Source: Muribaculaceae bacterium
Lineage (GTDB): Bacteria; Bacteroidota; Bacteroidia; Bacteroidales; Muribaculaceae
NCBI GenBank assembly: GCA_022510505.1
Contig: JAFLTL010000011.1
Span: forward strand, 1 to 64,000
Length of the DNA: 64,000 nt
Reading direction: 5' to 3'
Each line of letters begins with the position of its first letter. Position 1 is the stretch's first letter. Position numbers and translations under genes: made by a program. Below are positions 17,953-27,194 of this stretch, in pieces. The notes beneath the pieces are model-generated. The model worked only from the letters and a program-made list of their open reading frames with translations, did not search any database and was not told where the DNA came from.

Positions 17953-19011
17953 TCATTCCAGCATAAGCGACATAAACGGTCGTTGGGAAGGAAGATCAAA
18001 CAGATTTCCAACCGAAGGAGAATTAAACAGGATCTCGGCGAGTGTCTTGACCGACACGTCGAGATCCAATTTTTTCGATTTCTCGTCGAGTTTTACAACG
18101 TCACCTTTGTCAATAAAAAAGAGACCGTTGTTCCCGGGGATAATCGAATCGGAGACTTTGACTTTAGTTGAAAGATTGGGATTTGCCGTGGCAATAATCC
18201 TCAATGTTTCAGGAACATTCACAATTCTCAACATACCACGCGACTCCATCGAAACGATTCGGTCATCGGGAACCGATTGAACCGTTATTTCAAATTCTCC
18301 GTAAAGGCTTCTGATTTCCGACAGAATAGCTTCGGCAGCATCAGAATCGGTTGCCAGAACCTCCCTCACAAGGATTTGACCGGGCTTCTTAACAACGAAT
18401 CCTATTCCGACGACTTCGTCATCGACATCATTTCTGACAGTTATTACCGAACCGTTGTCAAGTTCAAGATCCCAAAGAATATTATCAAGGTCATCTGGAC
18501 CATGATAAATTCCAGCCCTCCTTGACTCCTGAAGTTTGAGGAATGCTTGTTCATAGATTTCTTTGGGAGGGTTAATTTCGGTTATATATTTTGATTCAGG
18601 GCGGAAGCGGTGAACCGATGTGTAACGTTCTTCCTTTATAAAGAAGACAGTCGAGAAATCAAACCTATCATAATAAAAATATAGTTCACGAGAAGCCGGA
18701 ATGAGAACTGTGAAAAGATTACCCTTTTCCCGCGACTCATTCAATGCCTTTTTCATCAGTTGGGTCATCATGCCCTTGTTTCTAAAGTGTTTCCTAGTTG
18801 CCGCAGCATAAACATAGGTTGACTTAACTATTTCACCCTGGAACATAAAGTCATAGGGCAAGAGCATCATCGAACTGACCGGCTGGGCGTTGTCGAGGAT
18901 CACTGAGGCATATTCTTCTTTGAAGACTCTTTCAAAAAAAAGCTCCTTCCATTCAAAAGGGTCGGAGAAACATTCGTCCCAGATTATTCTAACACATTCT
19001 TTTGCGGTCAT
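17953..19011 (-). CDS. GNAT-family N-acetyltransferase, Eis-like architecture
   Basis: The 352-residue product has an N-terminal GNAT fold: strand MMLLPYDF, strand STYVYAAATR, then the acetyl-CoA loop FRNKGMM (about 76-82) and the helix LMKKAL. The second half (about 150-352) is a further GNAT-like and sterol-carrier-like region, with a closing stretch GLFFIDKGDVVKL and SPSVGNLFDLP. This two-part layout resembles Eis-type acetyltransferases; the substrate is unknown. It lies 43 nt downstream of another acyltransferase-fold gene on the same strand, and ends flush against tyrS. Confidence 0.75.
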   Translation of the reverse strand: MTAKECVRIIWDECFSDPFEWKELFFERVFKEEYASVILDNAQPVSSMMLLPYDFMFQGEIVKSTYVYAAATRKHFRNKGMMTQLMKKALNESREKGNLFTVLIPASRELYFYYDRFDFSTVFFIKEERYTSVHRFRPESKYITEINPPKEIYEQAFLKLQESRRAGIYHGPDDLDNILWDLELDNGSVITVRNDVDDEVVGIGFVVKKPGQILVREVLATDSDAAEAILSEIRSLYGEFEITVQSVPDDRIVSMESRGMLRIVNVPETLRIIATANPNLSTKVKVSDSIIPGNNGLFFIDKGDVVKLDEKSKKLDLDVSVKTLAEILFNSPSVGNLFDLPSQRPFMSLMLE

Positions 19012-19054
19012 TGTTATTTCTGTTTTACAGAGAGCCTTTATAATGTCTTTCTTT

Positions 19055-20011
19055 TTAAACAGTTTTTATAAAGAAAGTGTTTTTTAAGGTTCTAACAGCA
19101 CCCAGTGATTCCTTGAAATGGCTTAATCCCTTCGATTCAAAACCATCAGATGCGGAAGGTCCCAAATCGATCACTTTTAAATCGGGGCGTTGGGTTTTCA
19201 TCCACGACATCATGTCAAATCCTAATTTTGGCATCGTGGGCAATTTTTCTCTCAGTTCCACCCTATCGCCCCATGAAATCAATTGGACAACCGACGTGCG
19301 CGTTACATAGCATATAGCGCCTGATAGTATTTCATCATCAAGAAAACAACCGAACAACAAGACCGACACTATGGCAGAAGTCTTCAAATAATCTTCAAGG
19401 GTCATCCTAACGGGATAACCCAGTTTAACATGATTCTCCCTGATGACTTCATATACCTTTTGAAAGTTTTCCATGCTTGTTTCCATTTGACGAAACTGAA
19501 CCCCGGCTTCTTCGGCTCTAAATTTCCGGCGAAGAATGTCATGGTCGACAGTAGGAAAAAGATCCAGAGGAATGTGATGATTAACATTCGTGCATATATC
19601 CGTATTGTTACCGAGGATTGTTAATTGTTCGGAAAACAACTGGTTGGAGACCACGACACGGTCATCACAAACCCGGGACGGGAACGTTATTAGAAGATCG
19701 AGTCCTTTTTCATGACAAACATCCAGTAATTTCTCTGCGACCTGTCTCAGATTGTCAACAAAGAGTTCTTTGCCAATTGTAATTCCGCCATAGGGCGCAG
19801 AAAAGGGAGAACGGGCCAAACCATCTTTTTCTCCAAGAATAATCCCCGCAACTATTTCATCTTCGTCACTAAAGAATATAAGAGGAGCCAACCGGTCAAC
19901 TTTCGATGAATTCAATTCATTGAAATTCATTGAAAGAAAAATGTCATTATCAAACGGGGCGACCAGTTTCTGATAGTCCCGAATTGAAGCGGTTTTGGTC
20001 TTTATAATCAC
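19055..20011 (-). CDS. FemAB/GNAT-like acyltransferase
   Basis: The 318-residue product resembles the FemAB/CelD-type GNAT proteins of Bacteroidetes: SAPYGGIT (about 90-97), a central RRKFRAEEAGVQFRQ region, and a second GNAT half containing ILSGAICYVT and ending in DLGPSASDGFESKGLSHFKESLG, a pattern common to this group (F/Y-K-x2-x-G near the end). Such proteins transfer acyl or aminoacyl groups in cell-wall or surface polymer assembly; the substrate here is not known. The start is GTG at 20011. It probably forms an operon with the Eis-like gene that follows. Confidence 0.72.
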   Translation of the reverse strand: MIIKTKTASIRDYQKLVAPFDNDIFLSMNFNELNSSKVDRLAPLIFFSDEDEIVAGIILGEKDGLARSPFSAPYGGITIGKELFVDNLRQVAEKLLDVCHEKGLDLLITFPSRVCDDRVVVSNQLFSEQLTILGNNTDICTNVNHHIPLDLFPTVDHDILRRKFRAEEAGVQFRQMETSMENFQKVYEVIRENHVKLGYPVRMTLEDYLKTSAIVSVLLFGCFLDDEILSGAICYVTRTSVVQLISWGDRVELREKLPTMPKLGFDMMSWMKTQRPDLKVIDLGPSASDGFESKGLSHFKESLGAVRTLKNTFFIKTV

Positions 20012-20177
20012 TAGAACAGGGTCTCAGGGAATTGTGGGATTGCTACAAAATTACACAAGATTTGTGAAAATACATCGTGGTAGGGCGAAGCGTATTTTCG
20101 CAAACAATCAAAATTCAGTTCGGGATGTAACTTAATCGAGAATGTCATCGTCTATTAGGAAAAGTGTAATTAAAGTT

Positions 20178-22271
20178 ATGAAAAAAGTAATCCTATCATT
20201 ATCATTTTTGATTCCTCTGACATTGTGGTCACAGGATTTTACACCGAAAGATTCTTTAAAATATGATTTGGAAGAGATAATCGTAAGCGCTCCGAGCGTT
20301 ATCAGAAAAGTCGACAAGAATATTTACCAGGTCAGCGAAGAGATAAAGGAGAGGTCATCATCGGCTGTCAACCTGATAAACAATTTGAAAATCCCAAACA
20401 TTTCTGTAAATGAGGTGATGGAGAAAATAACGTCATCATTGGGGACAATCGAGATTAGAGTCAACGGAAGAACTGTTGATATTTCCCGGCTTAAATCAAT
20501 AAATGTCGACGACATCCAACGGATAGAATGGATTGACAATCCCGGGCTCAGGTATGGCACCGATTTGGGAGGTGTTGTAAATATCATTGTCAGAAATCCC
20601 ACAACCGGGGGTTCATTCAATATTTATGTGTCGGAGGGACTAACGTTGCTTTTTAACAACTCTCAAACCAATCTAACACTCAACCAGGGCAAATCCCAGT
20701 GGCAAATTGGTGGAGGATCTAATCTGAGAGGAGGAATAGAACTTTATAGAGAATATTTCGACAGCTACAAACTTCCGGACGGTTCGGTTTTACAAAGAAC
20801 TCAGACTCCATTGGGCGGAAGGTTCGACAATGCCAGCATTTGGCCCTATATATCCTATAATTACATGAATTCCGACACGATGAACCTCTATGTCGGGTTT
20901 AATTACTATGGAGGTTGGAATCAGAAAATGAGGTTCGAAGGACTTATTGACAGTGACTTCTCAAGAGCAGGTGAACTCATAAAACTTACCGAGACAGAAA
21001 AATGGCCTCGTCGTTCTTCTCCCTCGATTAATATTTATTTCGAGCAAAAATTACGAAAGAACCAAACATTGGTTTTCAGTGGTTCTCTTTCCTATAATGA
21101 AAGTAAAACGGGCAGGGATTATAGTGAATATGACATGACAAACGAAGAGTCCATTATTGATATTGAGAATAATATAAAAAGTCAAACTGTTGGATATTAT
21201 ATAGAAGGGAACTACATCAAAACATGGAAAAAAGCCGGAAAAGTGACAGCAGGATTCAGTTACAACGGCAGCAATTCTCGTTCGGTTTATATTGACTATG
21301 ATGATCAGGAAATTAGACAGATTCTCGATAAATTATATTTCTTCGGCGAGTACATGATGCCCATCAAGAAAGTCACATTGACAGCCGGTGTTGGAGGAAC
21401 ATTGAACAAGAACCGGATAAAAGGAGGTAAAAGTGAAAATTCCTTCAATTTCACCCCACGGTTCTCGGCCAATTGGAGGCTGAACGATTTTTCTCGATGG
21501 AATGTGACCTATTCCAATAGTGTAGTCACTCCATCAAGCACTCAGCTTTCCCCCATCACTCAGGAGATTGACGGTATCCAGATAGAACATGGAAATCCCG
21601 ATTTAAAATCTTATTTATCTCATAGACTGAGATTCAGTTACAATTATTCAAACAACAGCAATCTTTACATTTCTCCTAATGTTTTCTATACCCATATTTC
21701 AAATCCCATCATGAAATATTATTCCTGGGAAAACGACAAAATATTGAGGAGTTACAGCAATGAAGGCTTACACAACATGCTTGGCGTAAACCTTTCTATA
21801 TCCTATCAACCCATACCCGACTGGGTGTCGTTATCGGCCGATGTGACCTATTATCATTACCATAACCATGGCAAAGGTTTCGCTCATACTCTCGACTCAT
21901 GGGAAGAGAGCTTCAGTTTCCAGTTGTACCATTGGAATTGGACATTAGGATTTGATTTTATGAATCCTGGGGCCACTCTATGGGGAGAAACGATAAGCCG
22001 TGGGGAACGTTTCAACACATTGTCGTTAAGTTACCGATGGAAAGACTGGAATTTCACAGCGGCGATGTTCATGCCTTTTGGTCGATACAGTCAATCGGAG
22101 AAAATAATAGCCGAACTAGTCAATCAATCGACAACATTGAGGACTAATATCAGGATGCCAATGATAGAGATTTCCTATAACATCAACTGGGGGCACCAAA
22201 AAGATGCGTCGCGAAGAAAACTTTCGGGTAGAATTGAAAACAATGATGGTGCCGCGGCTGCGGGAAGATAA
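20178..22271 (+). CDS. TonB-dependent outer membrane receptor
   Basis: Starting at ATG 20178 the product has a clean signal peptide (MKKVILSLSFLIPLTLWSQ); an in-frame ATG at 20142 would prepend 12 residues that spoil it. After residue 20 comes a TonB-box-like LEEIIVSAP, a plug domain (about 35-135, with IEWIDNPGLRYGTDLGGVVNIIV) and a long barrel with alternating aromatic strands. No N-terminal carboxypeptidase-like domain is present, so it is not a SusC type. The last strand (MIEISYNINWG) is followed by a charged tail ending Gly-Arg. No SusD-like partner or substrate gene is adjacent, so the ligand is unknown. Confidence 0.85.
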   Translation: MKKVILSLSFLIPLTLWSQDFTPKDSLKYDLEEIIVSAPSVIRKVDKNIYQVSEEIKERSSSAVNLINNLKIPNISVNEVMEKITSSLGTIEIRVNGRTVDISRLKSINVDDIQRIEWIDNPGLRYGTDLGGVVNIIVRNPTTGGSFNIYVSEGLTLLFNNSQTNLTLNQGKSQWQIGGGSNLRGGIELYREYFDSYKLPDGSVLQRTQTPLGGRFDNASIWPYISYNYMNSDTMNLYVGFNYYGGWNQKMRFEGLIDSDFSRAGELIKLTETEKWPRRSSPSINIYFEQKLRKNQTLVFSGSLSYNESKTGRDYSEYDMTNEESIIDIENNIKSQTVGYYIEGNYIKTWKKAGKVTAGFSYNGSNSRSVYIDYDDQEIRQILDKLYFFGEYMMPIKKVTLTAGVGGTLNKNRIKGGKSENSFNFTPRFSANWRLNDFSRWNVTYSNSVVTPSSTQLSPITQEIDGIQIEHGNPDLKSYLSHRLRFSYNYSNNSNLYISPNVFYTHISNPIMKYYSWENDKILRSYSNEGLHNMLGVNLSISYQPIPDWVSLSADVTYYHYHNHGKGFAHTLDSWEESFSFQLYHWNWTLGFDFMNPGATLWGETISRGERFNTLSLSYRWKDWNFTAAMFMPFGRYSQSEKIIAELVNQSTTLRTNIRMPMIEISYNINWGHQKDASRRKLSGRIENNDGAAAAGR

Positions 22272-22348
22272 CCGATACTTGCATCTTAAAAAGAATGAAT
22301 TAACCTTAGTTTAACATCACCTCTCTTCATTTAGACCGACATATTGAG

Positions 22349-22356
22349 TAACTTTG
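22349..22356 (+). promoter_or_regulatory. Possible cstA -7 box
   Basis: TAACTTTG, 36 nt before the cstA ATG, in the gap after the receptor gene. The -33 region is weak. Confidence 0.4.
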
Positions 22357-22392
22357 CATTATAATCCAAACGACCAAAAACGTTAATAGAGA

Positions 22393-23859
22393 ATGCATGC
22401 ACTTTTACTCGGCCTAGCTGTCCTTATAGGAGGTTATTTTCTTTACGGCACCTTTATCGAGAAGATTATCGGTGTGGACTCGAAAAAGGTGACTCCTGCC
22501 TATGAAAAGCAGGATGGCGTAGATTTCATTCCGATGCCCACATGGAAAGTCTTTTTGATTCAGTTCCTCAACATTGCCGGCCTGGGTCCTATTTTTGGTG
22601 CTATCATGGGGATAATGTTTGGTCCGGCGGCATTTCTTTGGATTGCATTGGGGACCATATTTGCCGGAGCCGTCCATGACATGACGTCGGCCTTCATCTC
22701 TCTTAGATCGGGCGGTGCATCTCTCCCCGAGATTATCGGTGACCAGCTTGGCATGAAGATAAGAAACACCATGAGAATTTTTTCCCTGATCCTCATGATT
22801 CTCGTGGCAGCAGTATTTGTAGTTACTCCGGCCGATTTGCTTGCCGGCATGACCCCCGACTACCTTGACAAGACCTTTTGGATTGTTGCCATATTTGCCT
22901 ATTACATGTTGGCAACTCTACTTCCAATTGACAAGATTATAGGAAATTTCTATCCCATATTCGGTTTTGCGTTGCTATTCATGGCAGCCGGCATCCTCGG
23001 CGTATTGATTTTCGGCGATATCGAAATTCCTGCCGGTCTTGAATCGGGTTTCTTCAACCGTTATCCCGAGGAGACACGAGACCTTCATCCGATTTTCCCG
23101 ATGATGTTCGTTTCAATAGCCTGCGGCGCCATATCGGGATTCCATGCTACACAATCGCCTATGATGGCAAGATGTTTAAAAAATGAGAAACTGGCTAAAC
23201 CGATATTCTATGGCGCAATGGTCGCCGAAGGCATAGTCGCAATGATTTGGGCTGCGGCAGCCATAGCATTCACGGGAGGTTACGAATATCTGTCGGATTA
23301 TATGAGTCAGGGCAATACAGCAGGAAGCCTTGTAAAAGACATCTCGATGAGCTGGCTTGGCACAATGGGTGGAATCCTTGCTCTGTTAGGTGTCATATGC
23401 GCGCCTATAACTACCGGTGACACTGCTTTGAGAAGTGCACGCCTGATAGCATCGGACTTTCTCAAGTTCAGTCAGAACAAATTGATGAAAAGGGTTTGGT
23501 TGTCGATTCCGATTTTCCTATTAACCATGGGAGTGATGCTGATAGACTTCAATGTTCTGTGGAGATATTTCGCATGGTGCAACCAAACTCTTGCCGTCTT
23601 TACCTTGTGGGGTGTAACAGTTTGGTTGGTGCGCAGAGGCAAGAATTATCTGATTACTCTTTTGCCGGCGCTTTTCATGACGGCTGTTTGCGTGAGCTAT
23701 ATTCTTTTCGCCCCCAAGCCCGAAGGCATTGGATTGCCGATGGAAGTGGCTTTAGGAATCGGGCTGGCAGCAGCAGCGGCATTACTGATTATTTTCATAA
23801 AGACGTCAGTCAAATCAAAATATGAATACACAGGCATTAATAGCAGAGCTGGAGAATAA
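22393..23859 (+). CDS. cstA: CstA-family carbon starvation transporter
   Basis: Inner-membrane protein of the CstA family, known for peptide and pyruvate uptake during carbon starvation. The 488-residue product has some twelve or more hydrophobic helices and the motifs GPIFGAIMG, GAVHDMTSAF, CGAISGFHATQSPMMARCLKNE and PITTGDTALRSARLI, all typical of the family. It is much shorter than E. coli CstA (about 700 residues), matching the short Bacteroidetes form. The next gene overlaps its end by 38 nt. Confidence 0.9.
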   Translation: MHALLLGLAVLIGGYFLYGTFIEKIIGVDSKKVTPAYEKQDGVDFIPMPTWKVFLIQFLNIAGLGPIFGAIMGIMFGPAAFLWIALGTIFAGAVHDMTSAFISLRSGGASLPEIIGDQLGMKIRNTMRIFSLILMILVAAVFVVTPADLLAGMTPDYLDKTFWIVAIFAYYMLATLLPIDKIIGNFYPIFGFALLFMAAGILGVLIFGDIEIPAGLESGFFNRYPEETRDLHPIFPMMFVSIACGAISGFHATQSPMMARCLKNEKLAKPIFYGAMVAEGIVAMIWAAAAIAFTGGYEYLSDYMSQGNTAGSLVKDISMSWLGTMGGILALLGVICAPITTGDTALRSARLIASDFLKFSQNKLMKRVWLSIPIFLLTMGVMLIDFNVLWRYFAWCNQTLAVFTLWGVTVWLVRRGKNYLITLLPALFMTAVCVSYILFAPKPEGIGLPMEVALGIGLAAAAALLIIFIKTSVKSKYEYTGINSRAGE

Positions 23860-24646
23860 CAGTCTATATACGCTTCATGCCCATACTCAGTTCTGCGATG
23901 CACATGCCTCGATGCAAGACTTCGTTGAACGAGCCATAAGGGACGGATTTACTCATTATGGCTTCACGCCTCACTCGCCTATTCCAATAGCATCGCCATG
24001 CAACATGAACAAAGCAGATGTGCCTGTTTATCTTGAGGAAATAGAACGACTTAAAGATTTATTCGGAGACAGCATCAAGATATATGCCGGGATGGAGGTA
24101 GATTATCTGTCGACCAACTGGGGTGCCCATTCAGAATATTTTAGGAAGATGCCATTGGATTATCGAATCGGTTCGGTACATTTCATCCAGTCTCAGAACG
24201 GGGAGTTCGTAGACATAGACGGAGGTCACGAGCAGTTCATGAGGAAAATGTCAGTTCATTTCCATAATGACATAGATTATGTTGTCAAGAAGTTTTTTGA
24301 GAGTACCCATGAAATGATTGAGCTAGGTGGATTTGAAATCATTGGACACTTTGACAAAATAAGTGACAACGGCTCGTTTTTCAAGCCTTCTCTTGAGGAA
24401 GAAGCAGTTTATAATGACTTTGTAGAGGAAGTTATCGACCACATTGCCTCGAAGGACATAATAGTAGAAATTAACACTAAAGCCAAGGAAAAGAACAACC
24501 GATATTTTCCTTCGGAAAGATGGTGGAAAGTGCTTTTAGAGAAGAATGTTCCCCTGATAGTTAACAGCGATGTTCATTATGTGGATCTCATAAACGCCTC
24601 AAGGGATTATCCCTTGAAATGGCTAAGGAATTATCAGAGGAATTGA
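23822..24646 (+). CDS. PHP-family histidinol-phosphatase-like protein
   Basis: The 274-residue product has the PHP metal-binding motifs: HAHTQFCDAHAS (18-29), FTPHSP (about 49-54), GMEVDYL, GSVHFI, IIGHFDK, and NSDVHYVD near the end. These match HisK/HisJ-type histidinol-phosphate phosphatases (step 8 of histidine synthesis). No other his genes are in the window, so an alternative phosphoester substrate is possible. It begins 38 nt inside cstA and is convergent with the cobalt/nickel transporter operon. Confidence 0.82.
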   Translation: MNTQALIAELENNSLYTLHAHTQFCDAHASMQDFVERAIRDGFTHYGFTPHSPIPIASPCNMNKADVPVYLEEIERLKDLFGDSIKIYAGMEVDYLSTNWGAHSEYFRKMPLDYRIGSVHFIQSQNGEFVDIDGGHEQFMRKMSVHFHNDIDYVVKKFFESTHEMIELGGFEIIGHFDKISDNGSFFKPSLEEEAVYNDFVEEVIDHIASKDIIVEINTKAKEKNNRYFPSERWWKVLLEKNVPLIVNSDVHYVDLINASRDYPLKWLRNYQRN

Positions 24647-24659
24647 TGAATTTAATAAT

Positions 24660-25355
24660 TCAAATTGTCGGAGGGTAGTGCACATTCTCAATAGGGCCAT
24701 CGAATTTCACCACTCCGTCATCAAGGACAATAGCACGGTTGCACAATTTTCGTGCCAGAGTCAAATCGTGTGTAGACAACAAAAAAGCATGGGGTAAAGC
24801 CTGTATCACCTCTATAAAATTTCTTTCACCTTCATAGTCCAATCCGGCAGTTGGTTCGTCAAGGAGAAGCAATTTAGGTTCCATGGAAAGGACGGTTGCA
24901 ATTGATACAAGTTTTTTCTGTCCACCCGAAAGCTCATAAGGCCGACGTTTCATCAAATCATAAGTGCCTGTTGTTTTAAGTGCAGACTCGACACGAGAAG
25001 ATACCTCGTTATGGGAAAGGCCCATGTTTCGTGGACCGAATGCGACATCGTCAAAAACCGATGGCATGAAAAGCTGGTCATCGGCATTCTGAAACACCAT
25101 CCCGACTTTTCTTCTGATTTCGATAATATCCTTTGAGGCTGTATCGACACCGGCAACATTAACATTTCCTTCGGTTGGTTTCAACAGGGCAGCTGAAAGA
25201 AGCAGCATTGTAGATTTCCCCGAGCCATTTCGTCCGAGAATGACAACACGTTCCTTTTCTTTGAGAAAAAAAGAAATGTTTTTGAGAGCTTTGATACCTC
25301 CAGGGTATTGATAGGCAACGTTATCGAAGGAGAGCAGGGGTTCGTCGGTAATCAT
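24660..25355 (-). CDS. cbiO: ECF transporter ATPase (CbiO-like)
   Basis: Cytoplasmic ATPase of a metal-uptake ECF transporter. The 231-residue product has Walker A GRNGSGKST (41-49), Q-loop VFQNADDQLF, signature LSGGQKK, Walker B LLLLDEPTAGLD and the H-loop STHDL. The QNADDQLF sequence is characteristic of EcfA/CbiO ATPases. It is the third gene of cbiM-cbiQ-cbiO and lies 9 nt after cbiQ. A single ATPase gene is present, as in group I metal transporters. Confidence 0.9.
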   Translation of the reverse strand: MITDEPLLSFDNVAYQYPGGIKALKNISFFLKEKERVVILGRNGSGKSTMLLLSAALLKPTEGNVNVAGVDTASKDIIEIRRKVGMVFQNADDQLFMPSVFDDVAFGPRNMGLSHNEVSSRVESALKTTGTYDLMKRRPYELSGGQKKLVSIATVLSMEPKLLLLDEPTAGLDYEGERNFIEVIQALPHAFLLSTHDLTLARKLCNRAIVLDDGVVKFDGPIENVHYPPTI

Positions 25356-25364
25356 AAACTGGAT

Positions 25365-26162
25365 TTATCCTTGCCAATGGGCAATTACCCCCGACAGGTC
25401 AACAAATTTAAGAATCAAGAACACAGAAGTCCAAACCATACAGTAGACAGTATCATCGGTATTCCACTTTTTATTACCGCTGATTGGCATGCTGCCATTA
25501 AATCCTCTTGCCTCCATAGCCATCGCAATTCGTCGGGAACGTTCTATTGACCTTACCAAAAGACTACCTACAAATGGCGCCCAAAGGACTATGGACAAGT
25601 TTCGTTTACCATAACCTCTTGCAACACGCGCTCTATTCATTGTCAAGGCTTCTTCAAGCAGAACAATGATATAACGGTAGACCATCAGCAATTGGGTAGT
25701 CAGCACCGACGGGACTCCAAGTCTTCTCAAGGAATTGCATACTTCTATAAAACCGCTGACATTCACTAGTATCAAAAGGGCCTGAAAAGCTATAATTCCT
25801 CTTACAATCAATGAAAAAAATGTCAGCCACCCGTTTGATATGCCAACATTTCCGATAAAAAAAATCGGGTTGCTGTCGTAAACCGGATTAAAAACAGCTA
25901 TAAGCAAGATCAAAGGCAGAATGAATAATGACTGTTGAAAAAGCCTAGCGTATTTTAAATGGGACAGAGGGGCCATTATAATGGGGTAAACGGCAAACCA
26001 TATAGTTCCTCCCAGGTCAGACAAAGGCATGGACAATAGAAAGAGGAGATAGAGCAATGTCATCGACAGGATGGCACGCGAATCAATCTCGGAAACATGT
26101 GACATATTTTCCCGGGAAGATTGTCGGGAATTCAAAATTGTTATTGCCCTTTGGAGATCCAC
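25365..26162 (-). CDS. cbiQ: ECF transporter transmembrane protein (CbiQ-like)
   Basis: T component that couples CbiO to the substrate-binding CbiM. The 265-residue product has several membrane helices (about 30-160 and near the C-terminus) and the coupling-helix motifs RGYGKR and MEARGF typical of CbiQ/EcfT, which contact the ATPases. The start is GTG at 26162, 14 nt after cbiM stops; a later ATG (about 19 codons in, SHVSEID) is possible. Confidence 0.87.
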   Translation of the reverse strand: MDLQRAITILNSRQSSRENMSHVSEIDSRAILSMTLLYLLFLLSMPLSDLGGTIWFAVYPIIMAPLSHLKYARLFQQSLFILPLILLIAVFNPVYDSNPIFFIGNVGISNGWLTFFSLIVRGIIAFQALLILVNVSGFIEVCNSLRRLGVPSVLTTQLLMVYRYIIVLLEEALTMNRARVARGYGKRNLSIVLWAPFVGSLLVRSIERSRRIAMAMEARGFNGSMPISGNKKWNTDDTVYCMVWTSVFLILKFVDLSGVIAHWQG

Positions 26163-26176
26163 CGGAAGTTGAAAAA

Positions 26177-27118
26177 TTAAATTCCCGATTGTTTGCTTTT
26201 ACTTAGACGGGAAAAGATGATGTTTGTAATAGCCCAGATCATGACCATGACGATTACGGAGCCTACAATACCGGCGAGCGACGAGTCATAATCGGGCATT
26301 ATAGCCGTTGCCGGTTTTGCCGAACTGAAAGCGAACATACTCGAGGCCTTCTCGATTGACCACTCCAAACCATCAGGGTAATCTGACGCCATCCATGTAA
26401 AACCGACGGCAAAAAGGACTGTCAGCACTCCCAACATCAAAAAAGCAGGTTGTAGCTTACTGTTTTCTTTAGCCGATTTGTCGAGATTGAAGACCGAGGG
26501 CTGATATTTTGCCATAAACACGAGAACAGCGGCTGTAGCCAAACCCTCAATCAAACCAATCACAAAATGAATTGGCAACATAAACCGCAGGAATTTGACA
26601 AAGGGAAGGGAAGTTATTCCTGAGAACTCAGTTTCAAGCGTAACTCCAAACGCTCCAATTTCCAAAGCTACAATAGATGCCACGACCGAAGCTATCACTA
26701 TCCTCCAAGGTTTCAGTGAAGAACCGGCAATGGGTCTATAACACAGAGGATAACCAATCAAACAGCTGGTTGCAGCCATGTTCACGATGTTACAACCCAA
26801 AGCAAGTAAGCCACCATCAGCGAATACAAGGCATTGAACAATAATGACCGAACACAATGAGATAAATGCAGCCCAAGGCCCCAAAACGGCCGATAAAAGT
26901 ATTCCCCCAATCAAATGACCACTTGAACCTGTTCCCGGAATGGTAAAATTAATCATTTGTGCGGCAAAAACAAAAGCTCCCATAACTCCCATTAACGGCA
27001 CAATTCCGTTATTGTTGAGGTTCTTCAATTTTCGGGAAGCCAAGGCTATCAATGTAGTTGCGATGATTCCTCCCGTGACAGCTACAGCTGGAGAAACCAA
27101 AGCGTCATTCATGTGCAT
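26177..27118 (-). CDS. cbiM: Ni/Co ECF transporter S component, CbiM fused to PDGLE domain
   Basis: Substrate-binding membrane subunit for Co2+ or Ni2+. It begins MHMNDALVSP, the place of the MHIPDGFLSP-type start whose His2 and N-terminal amine bind the metal. About six helices form the CbiM part (1-215); residues about 235-305 form a C-terminal CbiN/NikN-like part with the PDGLEW signature. This CbiM-PDGLE fusion is commonest in nickel systems, but cobalt cannot be excluded. A -7 box lies upstream in a gap of only 76 nt, too short for a cobalamin riboswitch. Neither cobalamin synthesis nor urease or hydrogenase genes are nearby. Confidence 0.9.
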   Translation of the reverse strand: MHMNDALVSPAVAVTGGIIATTLIALASRKLKNLNNNGIVPLMGVMGAFVFAAQMINFTIPGTGSSGHLIGGILLSAVLGPWAAFISLCSVIIVQCLVFADGGLLALGCNIVNMAATSCLIGYPLCYRPIAGSSLKPWRIVIASVVASIVALEIGAFGVTLETEFSGITSLPFVKFLRFMLPIHFVIGLIEGLATAAVLVFMAKYQPSVFNLDKSAKENSKLQPAFLMLGVLTVLFAVGFTWMASDYPDGLEWSIEKASSMFAFSSAKPATAIMPDYDSSLAGIVGSVIVMVMIWAITNIIFSRLSKSKQSGI

Positions 27119-27149
27119 TTTCAGTTCCTGTTAAAGTTGCGATTCATTA

Positions 27150-27157
27150 CAAAGATA
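27150..27157 (-). promoter_or_regulatory. Putative cbiMQO -7 box
   Basis: CAAAGATA (TATCTTTG on the minus strand) lies 31 nt before the cbiM ATG and would let the transporter be read apart from the Nudix gene. The -33 element is weak. Confidence 0.45.
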
Positions 27158-27194
27158 TAAAATAAACCTTCGCGAAACTGTTTCTTCAGAAAAA

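Noticed and set aside
24640-24665. Terminator between the PHP phosphatase and cbiO
   Set aside because: Only a six-bp AT stem is present, too weak to support.
27119-27194. Cobalamin riboswitch before cbiM
   Set aside because: The gap is 76 nt, well short of the element, and no B12-box-like sequence is visible.
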